Assembly: GCA_036378435.1 (NCBI GenBank)
Contig: DASUWK010000008.1
Coordinates: 1-62,395 of the forward strand
Direction of reading: 5' to 3'
Length of the DNA: 62,395 bases
Source: DASUWK01 sp036378435
Lineage (GTDB): Bacteria; Chloroflexota; Dormibacteria; Dormibacterales; Dormibacteraceae
Part shown: in pieces, positions 44,567-52,358 of the stretch
Position numbering within the stretch: position 1 is the first letter of the stretch
Layout: every line of letters starts with the position of its first letter
Made by a program: the position numbers and the translations under genes
Notes under the pieces: model-generated
The model's input: the letters and a program-made list of their open reading frames with translations, nothing else
Databases searched by the model: none
What the model was told of the DNA's origin: nothing

Positions 44567-45585
44567 TTGCGATCCTCGGCGGCGGCGTCGCGGGGGTGTC
44601 GACCGCGCGCAGCCTGGCGCTCCGCGGCGCCCGCGACGTGGTGGTGTTCGATCCCCGTCAGCCGGGGCAGGGCTCCACCGGCGCCGCGCTGGGCGGCTTC
44701 AGGACGCAGCACGGCAGCGCGATCAACGTGGCCCTCTCGCTCGCGTCCCGCGAGTACTTCGCGCAGCGCGCGGACCGGGTCGGCTTCCAGCCCGTCGGCT
44801 ATCTGTATGTCGCCGAGACGCCGGCCGCCGCCGGCGAGCTGGCGGCGCGCGCGCAGGTGCAGCGCGAGCTCGGGCTGCCGATCGAGCATCCCTCTCCGAA
44901 GGCTCTCGTCCCCTTCCTCGAGACCGGCGACCTGCTCGGGGCGAACTACTGCGCGCTCGACGGTGTCTACCTGCCGCCGCTGGTCCTCGGCTGCTACGTG
45001 GAAGAGGCGCGCTCGGCGGGCGCCGAGCTGCGCTATGGACAGGTCGCGGCGCCGGTTGAGCTCGAACGCGCCGACGCCGTCGTGGTCGCGGCCGGTGCCT
45101 GGTCAGCGGAAGCCGGCCGGCAGCTCGGCGTCGAGCTGGCCGTCACTCCGCTCGAGCGGGCGATCTTCCAAATCGGGCCCTTCGACTGGCTGCCGCCGCG
45201 CGTGCCCGTCACGCTGGAGGCCGGCTCCGGCTACCACTTCCGCGAGCGCGACGGCCGCCTGCTCCTGACCGGGCCGGGCGACCAGCACGCCTACGACCAC
45301 TTTCTCGCCTGGCTGGAGCGCCGCGCGCCGCGGGCGGCGGTGCCCGACTTCGAGCGGCACTGGACGGGCAACTACGAGATGACGGCCGACCACCACCCGC
45401 TGGTGGGGGAGACGGAGCGCCCAGGCGTGTGGGCCTGCTGCGGTTTCAGCGGCCACGGCGTGATGCACTCGCCGGCCGTGGGCGAGTCGCTGGCGGCGAT
45501 GATCCTCGGGGAGACGCCACCGGTGGACATCTCCGCCTTGAGCCCCTTGCGCACCGAGCCGCTCGTGGATCGAACGCAGCTATGA
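44563..45585 (+). CDS. FAD-dependent oxidoreductase, DAO family
   Basis: 340 residues, GTG in a GTGA overlap. N-terminal ILGGGVAGVSTARSLALRGA (ADP-binding) and ALGGFRTQHGSAINVALSL; C-terminal CCGFSGHGVMHSPAVGESLA. Similar to sarcosine/glycine oxidases and D-amino-acid dehydrogenases; the substrate is not predictable. It may belong to the end of the aromatic operon by co-transcription. Confidence 0.9.
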   Translation: MIAILGGGVAGVSTARSLALRGARDVVVFDPRQPGQGSTGAALGGFRTQHGSAINVALSLASREYFAQRADRVGFQPVGYLYVAETPAAAGELAARAQVQRELGLPIEHPSPKALVPFLETGDLLGANYCALDGVYLPPLVLGCYVEEARSAGAELRYGQVAAPVELERADAVVVAAGAWSAEAGRQLGVELAVTPLERAIFQIGPFDWLPPRVPVTLEAGSGYHFRERDGRLLLTGPGDQHAYDHFLAWLERRAPRAAVPDFERHWTGNYEMTADHHPLVGETERPGVWACCGFSGHGVMHSPAVGESLAAMILGETPPVDISALSPLRTEPLVDRTQL

Positions 45586-45629
45586 CCACCCCACAAAATC
45601 TGCGATTTTGCGGGGGCCCCGGATGCTGA
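45582..45629 (+). CDS. Candidate 15-residue micro-ORF spanning a hairpin
   Basis: ATG overlaps the oxidoreductase TGA (ATGA) and a TGA overlaps the next ATG by 3 bp, giving MTTPQNLRFCGGPGC. It contains an inverted repeat at 45589-45615 (CCCCACAAAATC-TGC-GATTTTGCGGGG, one mismatch). May couple translation of the next gene or be chance. Confidence 0.3.
   Translation: MTTPQNLRFCGGPGC
45589..45615 (+). other. Inverted repeat upstream of Nudix gene
   Basis: A 12-bp stem with one mismatch and a 3-nt loop, ending 8 nt before the Nudix ATG. No T-tract follows, so it is not a clear terminator. Confidence 0.5.
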
Positions 45630-46222
45630 AAAAGGAACAGGTCCTCGTCGTCAGGCGGGACGACATCTTCCCCGACGGCGCCTGGCACGGCTTCGTCAGC
45701 ACCGGCCTCGACCGCGCCCAGGAGGTGATCCGCGAGCGCTCGTTCTTCAAGCCGCGGTCCGAGGTGGAGGACGACCCGACGTTCCAGCAGATCATCCCGT
45801 ACGTCGTCTTCCGCCACGACGACCGGTACTTCCTGACCAAGCGGCTCAAGGCGTCGTCTGAGAAGCGGCTCCGCCAGCAGTACTCGCTGGGCGTCGGCGG
45901 GCACATCAATCCGGACGACCTCGCCGGTGGCGACCCGATCTACGACGGTCTCCGGCGCGAGTGGAAGGAGGAGGTCCAGTACGACGGGCAGTTCGAAGCG
46001 CAGCTGCTCGGACTGATCAACGAGGAGTCGGCCCCCGTCTCCAGGGTCCATCTCGGCGTCGCGTTCCTGGTGGACGGTTCGACGCCGGACATCCACATCC
46101 GCGAGGTCGACAAGCTCAGCGGCGAGCTGCTCAGCCTGGAGGAGATGCGGATCTACTTCCTGAGCATGGAGTCCTGGTCGCAGATCGTCTACGAAGAGCT
46201 GTTGCGCCGAGCCGCGCTCTAA
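45623..46222 (+). CDS. Nudix-family hydrolase-like protein
   Basis: 199 residues. GVGGHINPDDLAGGDPIYDG followed by LRREWKEEV is an extended Nudix box (G..., RE-x-x-EE). It also begins with a phosphoesterase-like N-terminus, DDIFPDGAWHGFV. Hydrolyses a nucleoside-diphosphate-X; substrate unknown. Ends with a hairpin. Confidence 0.85.
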   Translation: MLKKEQVLVVRRDDIFPDGAWHGFVSTGLDRAQEVIRERSFFKPRSEVEDDPTFQQIIPYVVFRHDDRYFLTKRLKASSEKRLRQQYSLGVGGHINPDDLAGGDPIYDGLRREWKEEVQYDGQFEAQLLGLINEESAPVSRVHLGVAFLVDGSTPDIHIREVDKLSGELLSLEEMRIYFLSMESWSQIVYEELLRRAAL

Positions 46223-46251
46223 AAAGAAGGGCCGCCCCCCGAGGGCGGCCC
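46220..46251 (-). terminator. Terminator shared by convergent genes, strongest on minus strand
   Basis: Stem GGGCCGCCC-CCCGA-GGGCGGCCC (46229-46251). On the minus strand it is followed by TTCTTTTTA (from plus-strand TAAAAAGAA), a proper T-tract that ends transcripts coming from the ccdA side. On the plus strand it is followed by CATTTC. Confidence 0.8.
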
Positions 46252-46344
46252 CATTTCAGGTCTTCTAATCTGCCTTGCGACTCCGGATTGCGCCCAGCGG
46301 GTGCAGGAGCTCGGAGCTTTAAAGGCGCTCTGGAACCTTGGCGG

Positions 46345-46428
46345 TCAGGCTCGGCCTGCGACCGCTTGTGTGGCCCCCGCAGCGCTCAGGCTCCGGAGCC
46401 GCGATGGCTGGTCCGGCGGTTCTGCCAT
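46345..46428 (-). CDS. Candidate 27-residue small ORF downstream of ccdA
   Basis: On the minus strand GGAGGT lies 4 nt before ATG (46428), encoding 27 residues beginning MAEPPDQPSRL and ending before TGA. A TTGACC, 17-bp spacer, CAGGAT promoter-like set lies upstream. The rest of 46252-46519 shows no other gene. Low composition evidence; could be a small RNA with an incidental ORF. Confidence 0.25.
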   Translation of the reverse strand: MAEPPDQPSRLRSLSAAGATQAVAGRA

Positions 46429-46519
46429 AGGCACCTCCGTGTCAACGACTTGACGGCGGCTTCACCTCCCATCCTGCTCCCCGGGACCGCCAGGGTCAAC
46501 CCCATTGGTGAAGTTTTCT

Positions 46520-47227
46520 CTAAAGGCCGAACGGGGTCTGCAGCGGGCCCGGCAGAAGCCGGCTGAACGCCTGGTTCAGCAGCGTGAAGTTGGCCGTGAG
46601 CAGGAGCACCCCTATGGCTCCGAGGACCAGGGCGGCGGCGATGTCCAGCTGGCGCTGGTGACGGCGCAGCGCCTGGATTGCAGACCGCGCCTCTCCGACT
46701 CCGACGGCCAGAACCAGGAAGGGGAGGCCGAGGCCGAGTGAGTAGGCGAGCAGCAGCGCCAGGCCCTCGCCGGTCGTGCCCTGCACGACGCCCGAGGTGA
46801 GCACCGCGCCCAGCGTCGGCCCGATGCACGGAGTCCAGCCGAGCGCCATGCCGGCGCCGAGGATCAGCCCACCCACGGGTCCGCCGCCCTCCGGCGCTCG
46901 CACGGGCTGGATCGTGAGACTGAGCACCCGAACCCGCAGCAGGCCCGCGGTGTTGAGAGCCAGCAGGATCACCAGCACGCCTGCCAGGGGCGCCAGCCAG
47001 GCGCGGGCGGGGAAGAGGACGGTGCGCAGCGCATAGAAGAAGAGCACGAGCACGGCGCTCAGTCCGACCACGAACGCGATCGCGCCCGCCAGTGGGCGGC
47101 CGCGGCGAGGCTCCTCGTGGCTTCCCGCCAGGTACGCCAGGTACGCCGGCACCAGCGGGAGCACGCAGGGCGAGAGGAACGAGACGAGGCCCGCAGCGAA
47201 TGCCAGCGGGGCGCTGACGGGGATCAA
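46520..47227 (-). CDS. ccdA: Cytochrome c biogenesis CcdA-like membrane protein
   Basis: 235 residues, about six helices. FLSPCVLPLVPAYLAYLAG and ALGWTPCIGPTLGAVLT contain the two paired Cys of CcdA/DsbD-beta that pass electrons across the membrane. Start is TTG in a TTGA overlap with the upstream peptidase stop. A thioredoxin partner is not adjacent. Confidence 0.9.
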   Translation of the reverse strand: MIPVSAPLAFAAGLVSFLSPCVLPLVPAYLAYLAGSHEEPRRGRPLAGAIAFVVGLSAVLVLFFYALRTVLFPARAWLAPLAGVLVILLALNTAGLLRVRVLSLTIQPVRAPEGGGPVGGLILGAGMALGWTPCIGPTLGAVLTSGVVQGTTGEGLALLLAYSLGLGLPFLVLAVGVGEARSAIQALRRHQRQLDIAAALVLGAIGVLLLTANFTLLNQAFSRLLPGPLQTPFGL

Positions 47228-48990
47228 GCGGGTGGCGGCGTCCCGAGGTGACGCGCGCAGAAGTCGAGCATCAGCTCCTGCTGCCGAACCGATTCGTCGA
47301 TCAGCAGCGATGAGTGGCCGGCCTCGTAGCGGTGGACCTCGTGCGGCTTGCCGAGCTCCCGCAGGCTGGCGAGGTAGTTGTCGATCTGGCGAATGGGACA
47401 GCGAGGATCGTTCTCGCCGGCCAGCACGAGCATCGGCGCTCGCACGTTTTGGATGTAGGTCAGCGGCGAGCTCCGCTCATAGAGCTCTGGCAGCTCCTCG
47501 GGGCTGCCGCCGAAGAGGGCACGGTCATACGCCTTGAGCGGCTCCATCTCGTCCTCGTACGCCGCGGCGTAGTCGGCCACCGGCACCGCGGCGAGCCCCA
47601 GCGCCCAGCGCTCGGGCTGGACGCCGAGCCCGAGCAGCGTCAGGTAGCCGCCCCAGGAGCGCCCGTGCAGCACCATCCGCGCCGGGTCGGCGATGCCCTC
47701 CCGCACGACCAGGTCCTGGACAGCGGCGATGTCCTCCAGCTCGGTGAAGCCGGGCCGGCCGACCAGCGCGTCGCGCCAGGCCTTGCCGTAGCCCGAGCTG
47801 CCGCGGTAGTTCACCGCCACCACGGCGAACCCGTGGTCGACCCAGGCTTGGATGGGCGGGGCGAAGGCGTCGGCGACGAGCGACTCCGGCCCGCCGTGGA
47901 TGTAGAACAGCGTCGGGTGTGGGCGAGCCCCCGGTGGCTCCGCGAGGAAGGAGTGGACCTCGCCGGCGAAGAGGTCGCGGTAGGACACGCCGGCCGGAGC
48001 CGGCTCCCCCTCGGGGCGCAGCACGGTCGCGGAGCCTGAGCGCACCTCCCAAGGTTGAGAGGCATCCGACCACTGCAGCCAGAGCTCGCCGTCGGGCCGG
48101 ACGCGCGCGGCGGTGATCGTGCCTGGAGGCACTTCGAGCGCGGTGAGGTCGCCGGACCCGAGATCGAGGCGGAACAGCTCGTCTCGCCCGCGATGGCTGT
48201 GCTCGATGAGCAGCGCGGAGGCATCCGGGTACCACGAGGCGAACACCTCGCCTGGGAGGTCCAGAGGTAGCTGCTGCACCTGGCGGCTGTCCAAGGACCA
48301 GATCGCCGGCCGCTCGGTCCCGATCCGCTGATGGGAGATCAGGAGCCGCTGGTCGCCGGCGACTGGAGCCCAGGCCAGGGCTTCCACGGCAAGGTTCGGC
48401 CCATCGTCGATCTCGCCCAGCACCGCGCCGCTGAGATCGAGGACGCGCACGGCGGGGTGGCGCGCGTCGCCTCGCTCCGAGTGCTCGATCGCCACCAGCG
48501 TCTCATCCTCCGAGAGCGCGGCGGCGTGGGCGGACTCGCGGTGGCGATAGAGCTCCCCCGACGACCCGTCGGCGCCGACCACGAAGATGGCGGAGCCGCT
48601 CTCGTCGGTGACGCCGATGACGCTGTGGCGGGTCCCCAGCAGAAGCCCGCCGGGGTAGCCGTCCGGGACTCCCTGCGCCGGCGAGATGGCGGCGCCACCC
48701 TCGAACCGCTGTGCCACCCAGTGGCCGCGTTCGTTGCCGAGCCGGTCGTCGAACCACCACACGCGCTCGCCCCGCGGATCGATGCGGGCGCCGCGCGTGC
48801 CTTCAGGGCGGTCGGTGAGCAGCCGTTTCTCGCCTGCCGCACGGTCCCAGCCGTACACCTCCCACTTGCCAGACGCGTTGGAGCTGTACACCAGCCGCTC
48901 GGGCGCGTCGCGGGCCCAGCTGGGAAAGCTGACCGCGGGCGCCAGGAAGCGGCGGCGCCAGGCTGCCGCCAACATCGTCGGCGAGCTCAC
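47224..48990 (-). CDS. S9-family prolyl-oligopeptidase-like peptidase
   Basis: 588 residues. A seven-bladed beta-propeller (about 40-340, repeats ending in W/D) precedes the alpha/beta hydrolase domain with catalytic Ser in GRSWGGYLTLLG, Asp in AGENDPRCPI, and His in YEAGHSSLL. Acylaminoacyl-peptidase or dipeptidyl-peptidase-like. Cytoplasmic; no signal. Start: GTG at 48990, chosen because a TAAGCT box lies 7 nt upstream; ATG at 48975 is also possible. Confidence 0.92.
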   Translation of the reverse strand: MSSPTMLAAAWRRRFLAPAVSFPSWARDAPERLVYSSNASGKWEVYGWDRAAGEKRLLTDRPEGTRGARIDPRGERVWWFDDRLGNERGHWVAQRFEGGAAISPAQGVPDGYPGGLLLGTRHSVIGVTDESGSAIFVVGADGSSGELYRHRESAHAAALSEDETLVAIEHSERGDARHPAVRVLDLSGAVLGEIDDGPNLAVEALAWAPVAGDQRLLISHQRIGTERPAIWSLDSRQVQQLPLDLPGEVFASWYPDASALLIEHSHRGRDELFRLDLGSGDLTALEVPPGTITAARVRPDGELWLQWSDASQPWEVRSGSATVLRPEGEPAPAGVSYRDLFAGEVHSFLAEPPGARPHPTLFYIHGGPESLVADAFAPPIQAWVDHGFAVVAVNYRGSSGYGKAWRDALVGRPGFTELEDIAAVQDLVVREGIADPARMVLHGRSWGGYLTLLGLGVQPERWALGLAAVPVADYAAAYEDEMEPLKAYDRALFGGSPEELPELYERSSPLTYIQNVRAPMLVLAGENDPRCPIRQIDNYLASLRELGKPHEVHRYEAGHSSLLIDESVRQQELMLDFCARHLGTPPPA

Positions 48991-48997
48991 GCCTCGG

Positions 48998-49003
48998 AGC
49001 TTA
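48998..49003 (-). promoter_or_regulatory. -10 box (TAAGCT), leaderless S9 peptidase
   Basis: Minus-strand TAAGCT ends 7 nt before the GTG at 48990. Divergent from the thrC box 30 bp away. Confidence 0.5.
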
Positions 49004-49032
49004 GCCCGAGCTCTCAACTCGGCGGGCGTCAA

Positions 49033-49038
49033 TACACT
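49033..49038 (+). promoter_or_regulatory. -10 box (TACACT), leaderless thrC
   Basis: TACACT, 6 nt before the thrC ATG at 49045; no ribosome-binding site. Confidence 0.5.
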
Positions 49039-49044
49039 TGCCTG

Positions 49045-50274
49045 ATGGCCCAGGTCCTCGGGCTTCGCTGCCGGGAATGCGGCGAGGACTACCCCACCCA
49101 GCCGACACACGTCTGCGAGATGTGCTTCGGCCCGCTCGACGTCGTCTACGACTACGACGCGATCCGGAAGCGCATCAGCCGCGACCGCGTGGAGGCGGGA
49201 CCCCCGAGCATCTGGCGGTGGCGGGACCTGCTCCCGATCGAGGAAGGGGCGCCTGTGGTGACCCTAGGGGAAGGGCTGACTCCGCTGGTCAAGGCTGACC
49301 GGCTGGGTGAGGAGCTCGGCCTGCGCAACCTGTACCTGAAGAACGACAGCATGAACCCGACCAACTCGTTCAAGGATCGAGTGGTGTCGGTGGCGGTCTC
49401 GTGGGCGCGGTCGGCCGGATTCGAGACGATCGCTTGCGCGTCGACGGGCAACCTCGCCAACGCAGTCGCCGCGTACGCTGCCCACGCGGGCCTCGAATGC
49501 TTTGTGTTCACGCCGGCGGACCTCGAGCCCCAGAAGATGGCGGCCATCGGCGTCTTCCAGCCGAACCTGGTCGCCGTCAACGGCAACTACGACGAGGTCA
49601 ACCGGCTCTGCAGCGAGCTGATCGAGAACTACCCGTGGGCGTTCTGCAACATCAACATCCGGCCCTTCTACGCGGAGGGCTCGAAGACGCTGACCTTCGA
49701 GACCGCTGAGCAGCTCGGCTGGCGGCTGCCTGACGAGATCGTGATCCCGATCGCCAGCGGCTGCCAGTTCGTGCGCCACCGGCGCGCAGCGCAGGAGCTG
49801 CTGGACCTGGGCCTCGTCGACGGTGACCGTGTTCCCGCCCTGACCGGCGCGCAGGCGCTGGGCTGCGCGCCCGTCTACAACGCGTGGCAGGACGGCACCG
49901 ACCAGGTCTTCCCGGTGCGGCCGAACACCATCGCGCGCTCGATCGCGATCGGCAACCCGTCGGACGGCACCTACGTGGTGAGGATCGCGCGCGAGACCGG
50001 CGGCGTGGTCGAGGCGGTGACAGAAGAGGAGATCGTCGACGCGATCCGCCTCCTGGCCCGGACGGAGGGCATCTTCACGGAGACCGCCGGCGGTGTCACC
50101 GTCGGCGTGCTGGCCAAGCTGGCGCGAGCCGGCCGCTGGCGCGGAGACGAGACCGTCGTCGCGTACATCACGGGCCACGGGTTGAAGACCGCCGACGTGC
50201 TCGGCGGACCCAATGGCAATCGAGTTGAAATAGAGCCGAGCCTGCGGTCGTTCCGAGAGAACGTCCAGGTTTAG
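49045..50274 (+). CDS. thrC: Threonine synthase-like PLP enzyme with zinc ribbon
   Basis: 409 residues. N-terminal zinc ribbon C-x2-C...C-x2-C (RCRECGEDY...CEMCFG). PLP Lys in NPTNSFKDRVVSVA; CASTGNLANAVAAYAAHAG; GGVTVGVLAKLARAG near the C-terminus. The family is threonine synthase, fold type II. Because it is followed by a sulphur-carrier protein and a NIL domain, a role in a sulphur-transfer step is an alternative to threonine synthesis. Confidence 0.9.
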   Translation: MAQVLGLRCRECGEDYPTQPTHVCEMCFGPLDVVYDYDAIRKRISRDRVEAGPPSIWRWRDLLPIEEGAPVVTLGEGLTPLVKADRLGEELGLRNLYLKNDSMNPTNSFKDRVVSVAVSWARSAGFETIACASTGNLANAVAAYAAHAGLECFVFTPADLEPQKMAAIGVFQPNLVAVNGNYDEVNRLCSELIENYPWAFCNINIRPFYAEGSKTLTFETAEQLGWRLPDEIVIPIASGCQFVRHRRAAQELLDLGLVDGDRVPALTGAQALGCAPVYNAWQDGTDQVFPVRPNTIARSIAIGNPSDGTYVVRIARETGGVVEAVTEEEIVDAIRLLARTEGIFTETAGGVTVGVLAKLARAGRWRGDETVVAYITGHGLKTADVLGGPNGNRVEIEPSLRSFRENVQV

Positions 50275-50292
50275 GACTTTGGAGGTGACGAC

Positions 50293-50574
50293 TTGCCCGT
50301 AATTCGAATCCCCGGCCCCCTGCGCCGCCTGTCCGAAGGCGAGAGCGTGGTCGAGGTCCAGGCCGCCGACCTGCGCTCGGCGATCGAGCAGCTCGACGGC
50401 CGCTATCCCGGTTTCCGCGACCGGCTGCTGGACGCCGAGGGAAAGCCGCGCCAGTTCGTGAACATCTATCTCAACGACGAGGACGTCCGCCTCGGCGACG
50501 GCCTCGACGCCAAGGTGGGCGACAAGGACGAGATCTCGATCGTCCCCGCCGTGGCCGGAGGCGGCGCCCGATAG
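50293..50574 (+). CDS. MoaD/ThiS-family sulphur-carrier protein
   Basis: 93 residues, TTG start with GGAGGTGACGAC upstream. Ubiquitin-like: RLSEGESVVEVQAADLRSAIE and C-terminal SIVPAVAGGGAR. Family members end in Gly-Gly that is adenylated and thiocarboxylated; here GGGAR has two residues beyond the diglycine, so a protease or an alternative end is implied, as for CysO-type carriers. Lies in the thrC-MoaD-NIL trio. Confidence 0.9.
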   Translation: MPVIRIPGPLRRLSEGESVVEVQAADLRSAIEQLDGRYPGFRDRLLDAEGKPRQFVNIYLNDEDVRLGDGLDAKVGDKDEISIVPAVAGGGAR

Positions 50575-50810
50575 CTCGCCGCCGCCTGCGCCTGACGTTC
50601 GGCCGGCAGCTCATCACCGAGCCCGTGATCTACGAGCTCGGCAAGCGCTTCGAGCTGGTGACGAACATCCGCCGCGCCGACGTCAAGGGCGACGAGGGCT
50701 GGGTGCTGCTCGAGCTGACGGGGGAGCCCGACGAGCTCGAGCGCGGCGTCGCCTATCTCGATGAGCGCGGCGTCCGCGTCGACCCCGCGGAGGGCGATTT
50801 AGTCGAGTAA
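50571..50810 (+). CDS. NIL-domain protein, apparent AUA start
   Basis: 79 residues. (M)ARRRLRLTFGRQLITEPVIY, then ELGKRFELVTNIRRADVKGD, then GWVLLELTGE and the GV-V-DP end, match the NIL (ligand-binding) domain seen in MetN C-termini and in methionine-related operons. Start: ATA at 50571 is 9 nt after GGAGG and forms ATAG with the MoaD TAG; the family start MARRR fits exactly. A CTG at 50586 or GTG at 50625 would cut the first strand. Confidence 0.8.
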   Translation: MARRRLRLTFGRQLITEPVIYELGKRFELVTNIRRADVKGDEGWVLLELTGEPDELERGVAYLDERGVRVDPAEGDLVE

Positions 50811-50826
50811 ACGCCCCCGGCCGGGG

Positions 50827-50885
50827 CATTTCTCCAGAAATGAACCCTTGCTGGGGGCTCCGCAGGGGCATTTCGAGAGAAATGC
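50827..50885 (+). repeat. Two palindromes with centres 42 bp apart, upstream of mnmA
   Basis: CATTTCTCCAGAAATG (50827-50842) and GCATTTCGAGAGAAATGC (50868-50885). Both follow GGGG. Centres are 42 bp apart, about four helical turns. They sit in the 101-bp gap between the NIL gene and mnmA, 12-85 bp upstream of the -10. Confidence 0.55.
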
Positions 50886-50896
50886 ACGTTGCGGGG

Positions 50897-50902
50897 TAAG
50901 CT
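50897..50902 (+). promoter_or_regulatory. -10 box (TAAGCT), leaderless mnmA
   Basis: TAAGCT, 9 nt before the mnmA ATG. Confidence 0.5.
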
Positions 50903-50911
50903 CGCGGCGGC

Positions 50912-51964
50912 ATGAAGATCGCCGTAGCCCTCTCGGGAGGAGTCGACTCCAGCGTCGCCGCCGGGCTGCTCGTCCGGCAGGGCCACGAGGTCGTCGGCGT
51001 CACCCTTCAGCAGTGGCCCCGCGACGATGGGGCGGAGCTGGAGCGCCACGGTGGCTGCTGCTCGCTGGACGCGGTCGAGGACGCGCGGAGGGTGGCGGCC
51101 ATCCTCGACATCCCGTACTACTGCTGGAACCTGGAGCGGGAGTTCGGCGAGCGCGTGATCGAGCCTTTTCACCGCGCCTATCTCGAAGGCCGCACGCCCA
51201 ACCCCTGCCTGCGCTGCAATCGATACGTCCGCTTCGACCTGATGCTCGGACGCGTGCTCGACCTCGGCTTCGACGCGCTGGCGACGGGGCACTACGCGCG
51301 CATCGTCGACGGGCCGGAAGGCCCCGAGCTGCACGCCGGCCTCGATCCCACCAAGGACCAGTCGTACGTGCTCTATCACCTCGACCGCGAGCGCCTGCGC
51401 CGCCTCCGCTTCCCTGTCGGCGAGCTTCCGAAGACGGAGGTCCGCCGTCTCGCGGAAGAGATGGCCTTGCCGGTCGCCCGCAAGCCGGAGAGCCAGGAGA
51501 TCTGCTTCATCCCGCGCGGACAGACCGCCGAATACCTGCGCGCGCGCCTGCCGCTGGCGGCGGGTGAGATCGTGGACCGCTCCGGCCGCATCCTCGGTTC
51601 GCACGGCGGCATCGCGCTGTACACCGTCGGGCAGCGCGCGGGCCTCGGCCACCTCTCGGATCCCGGTCCGTGGTACGTGCTCGCGCTCGAGCCGTCCAGT
51701 CATCGGGTGGTCGTCGGCCGGCGGGATGAGCTGGCGGTGAGCAGCGTCGAGCTCGAAGGCATGACCTACGTCGGTGGTGCACCCGATGGGCCCCTCGAAT
51801 GCGAGGCCCGACTCCGTTACCGTGCCGCGCCCCTCCCGGCGGTTCTCAGCGGCCGGCACCTCCGGCTGCGGGAGCCCTTTTTCGGCGCCGCGCCGGGCCA
51901 GGCGGCGGTGCTGTACCGCGGCACCCGTGTGCTCGGGGGCGGGACGATTCGCGCCGCCGCCTGA
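50912..51964 (+). CDS. mnmA: tRNA-specific 2-thiouridylase MnmA
   Basis: 350 residues. PP-loop ALSGGVDSSVAAGLL (about 6-20); NPCLRCNRYVRF with the nucleophilic Cys; ESQEICFIP with the persulphide Cys; ATGHYARI. Makes s2U34 in tRNA-Lys/Glu/Gln. It uses persulphide sulphur, which fits the sulphur-carrier genes before it. Leaderless. Confidence 0.96.
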   Translation: MKIAVALSGGVDSSVAAGLLVRQGHEVVGVTLQQWPRDDGAELERHGGCCSLDAVEDARRVAAILDIPYYCWNLEREFGERVIEPFHRAYLEGRTPNPCLRCNRYVRFDLMLGRVLDLGFDALATGHYARIVDGPEGPELHAGLDPTKDQSYVLYHLDRERLRRLRFPVGELPKTEVRRLAEEMALPVARKPESQEICFIPRGQTAEYLRARLPLAAGEIVDRSGRILGSHGGIALYTVGQRAGLGHLSDPGPWYVLALEPSSHRVVVGRRDELAVSSVELEGMTYVGGAPDGPLECEARLRYRAAPLPAVLSGRHLRLREPFFGAAPGQAAVLYRGTRVLGGGTIRAAA

Positions 51965-51978
51965 ACCCAGCCCTCACC

Positions 51979-51995
51979 TGATAGCAGCGCTATCA
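51979..51995 (+). promoter_or_regulatory. Inverted repeat upstream of hydrophobic peptide gene
   Basis: TGATAGC-AGC-GCTATCA, a perfect 7-bp palindrome. It is 86 nt before the next ATG; an operator is possible. A -10-like TATAAC is at 52029-52034, without a good -35. Confidence 0.35.
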
Positions 51996-52080
51996 CAGAA
52001 TTGGTAGTACAGCCCGAAGCTTTTTACGTATAACTAGGGGTAGTAAGACCGCCCTGTGAGCGGGAAGGAGGTGAACGACC

Positions 52081-52239
52081 ATGGTTGCGTTGATCGCTCT
52101 GTTGCTGATCCTGGCCATCTTCGGTGGCCTGGGCTTTGCGGTCCACGTTTTGTGGTGGATCCTGATCATCGCCCTCATCCTCTGGGCCCTCGGATTTCTC
52201 ATGCGGGGCTCTGGCGGGGGCCGCTGGTACAACTGGTAA
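52081..52239 (+). CDS. Small hydrophobic protein (DUF5670-like)
   Basis: 52 residues, ATG 8 nt after AGGAGGTG. Sequence MVALIALLLILAIFGGLGFA then VHVLWWILIIALILWALGFL, ending with RGSGGGRWYNW. One or two membrane helices. Similar small 'hydrophobic protein' genes occur in Actinobacteria and related bacteria; function unknown. Confidence 0.85.
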   Translation: MVALIALLLILAIFGGLGFAVHVLWWILIIALILWALGFLMRGSGGGRWYNW

Positions 52240-52255
52240 CCGGCGCCTGACCGGC

Positions 52256-52281
52256 GTCCCCACGCCCCTGGGCGTGGGGAC
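52256..52281 (+). terminator. Terminator-like hairpin after hydrophobic protein
   Basis: GTCCCCACGCCC-CT-GGGCGTGGGGAC, a perfect 12-bp stem; no T-run follows, so it may be rho-assisted or protect the 3' end. Confidence 0.6.
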
Positions 52282-52343
52282 CGGGAGGCGATGACCGACC
52301 CGGACGCGACCCGCTTCCGATATGCAGCGCGGGTCGCGTCCGC

Positions 52344-52349
52344 TATCTT
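52344..52349 (+). promoter_or_regulatory. -10 box (TATCTT) for the membrane module
   Basis: TATCTT, 9 nt before the ATG at 52359, no Shine-Dalgarno. It is the likely promoter of the whole following gene string. Confidence 0.45.
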
Positions 52350-52358
52350 CGTGTCGGC

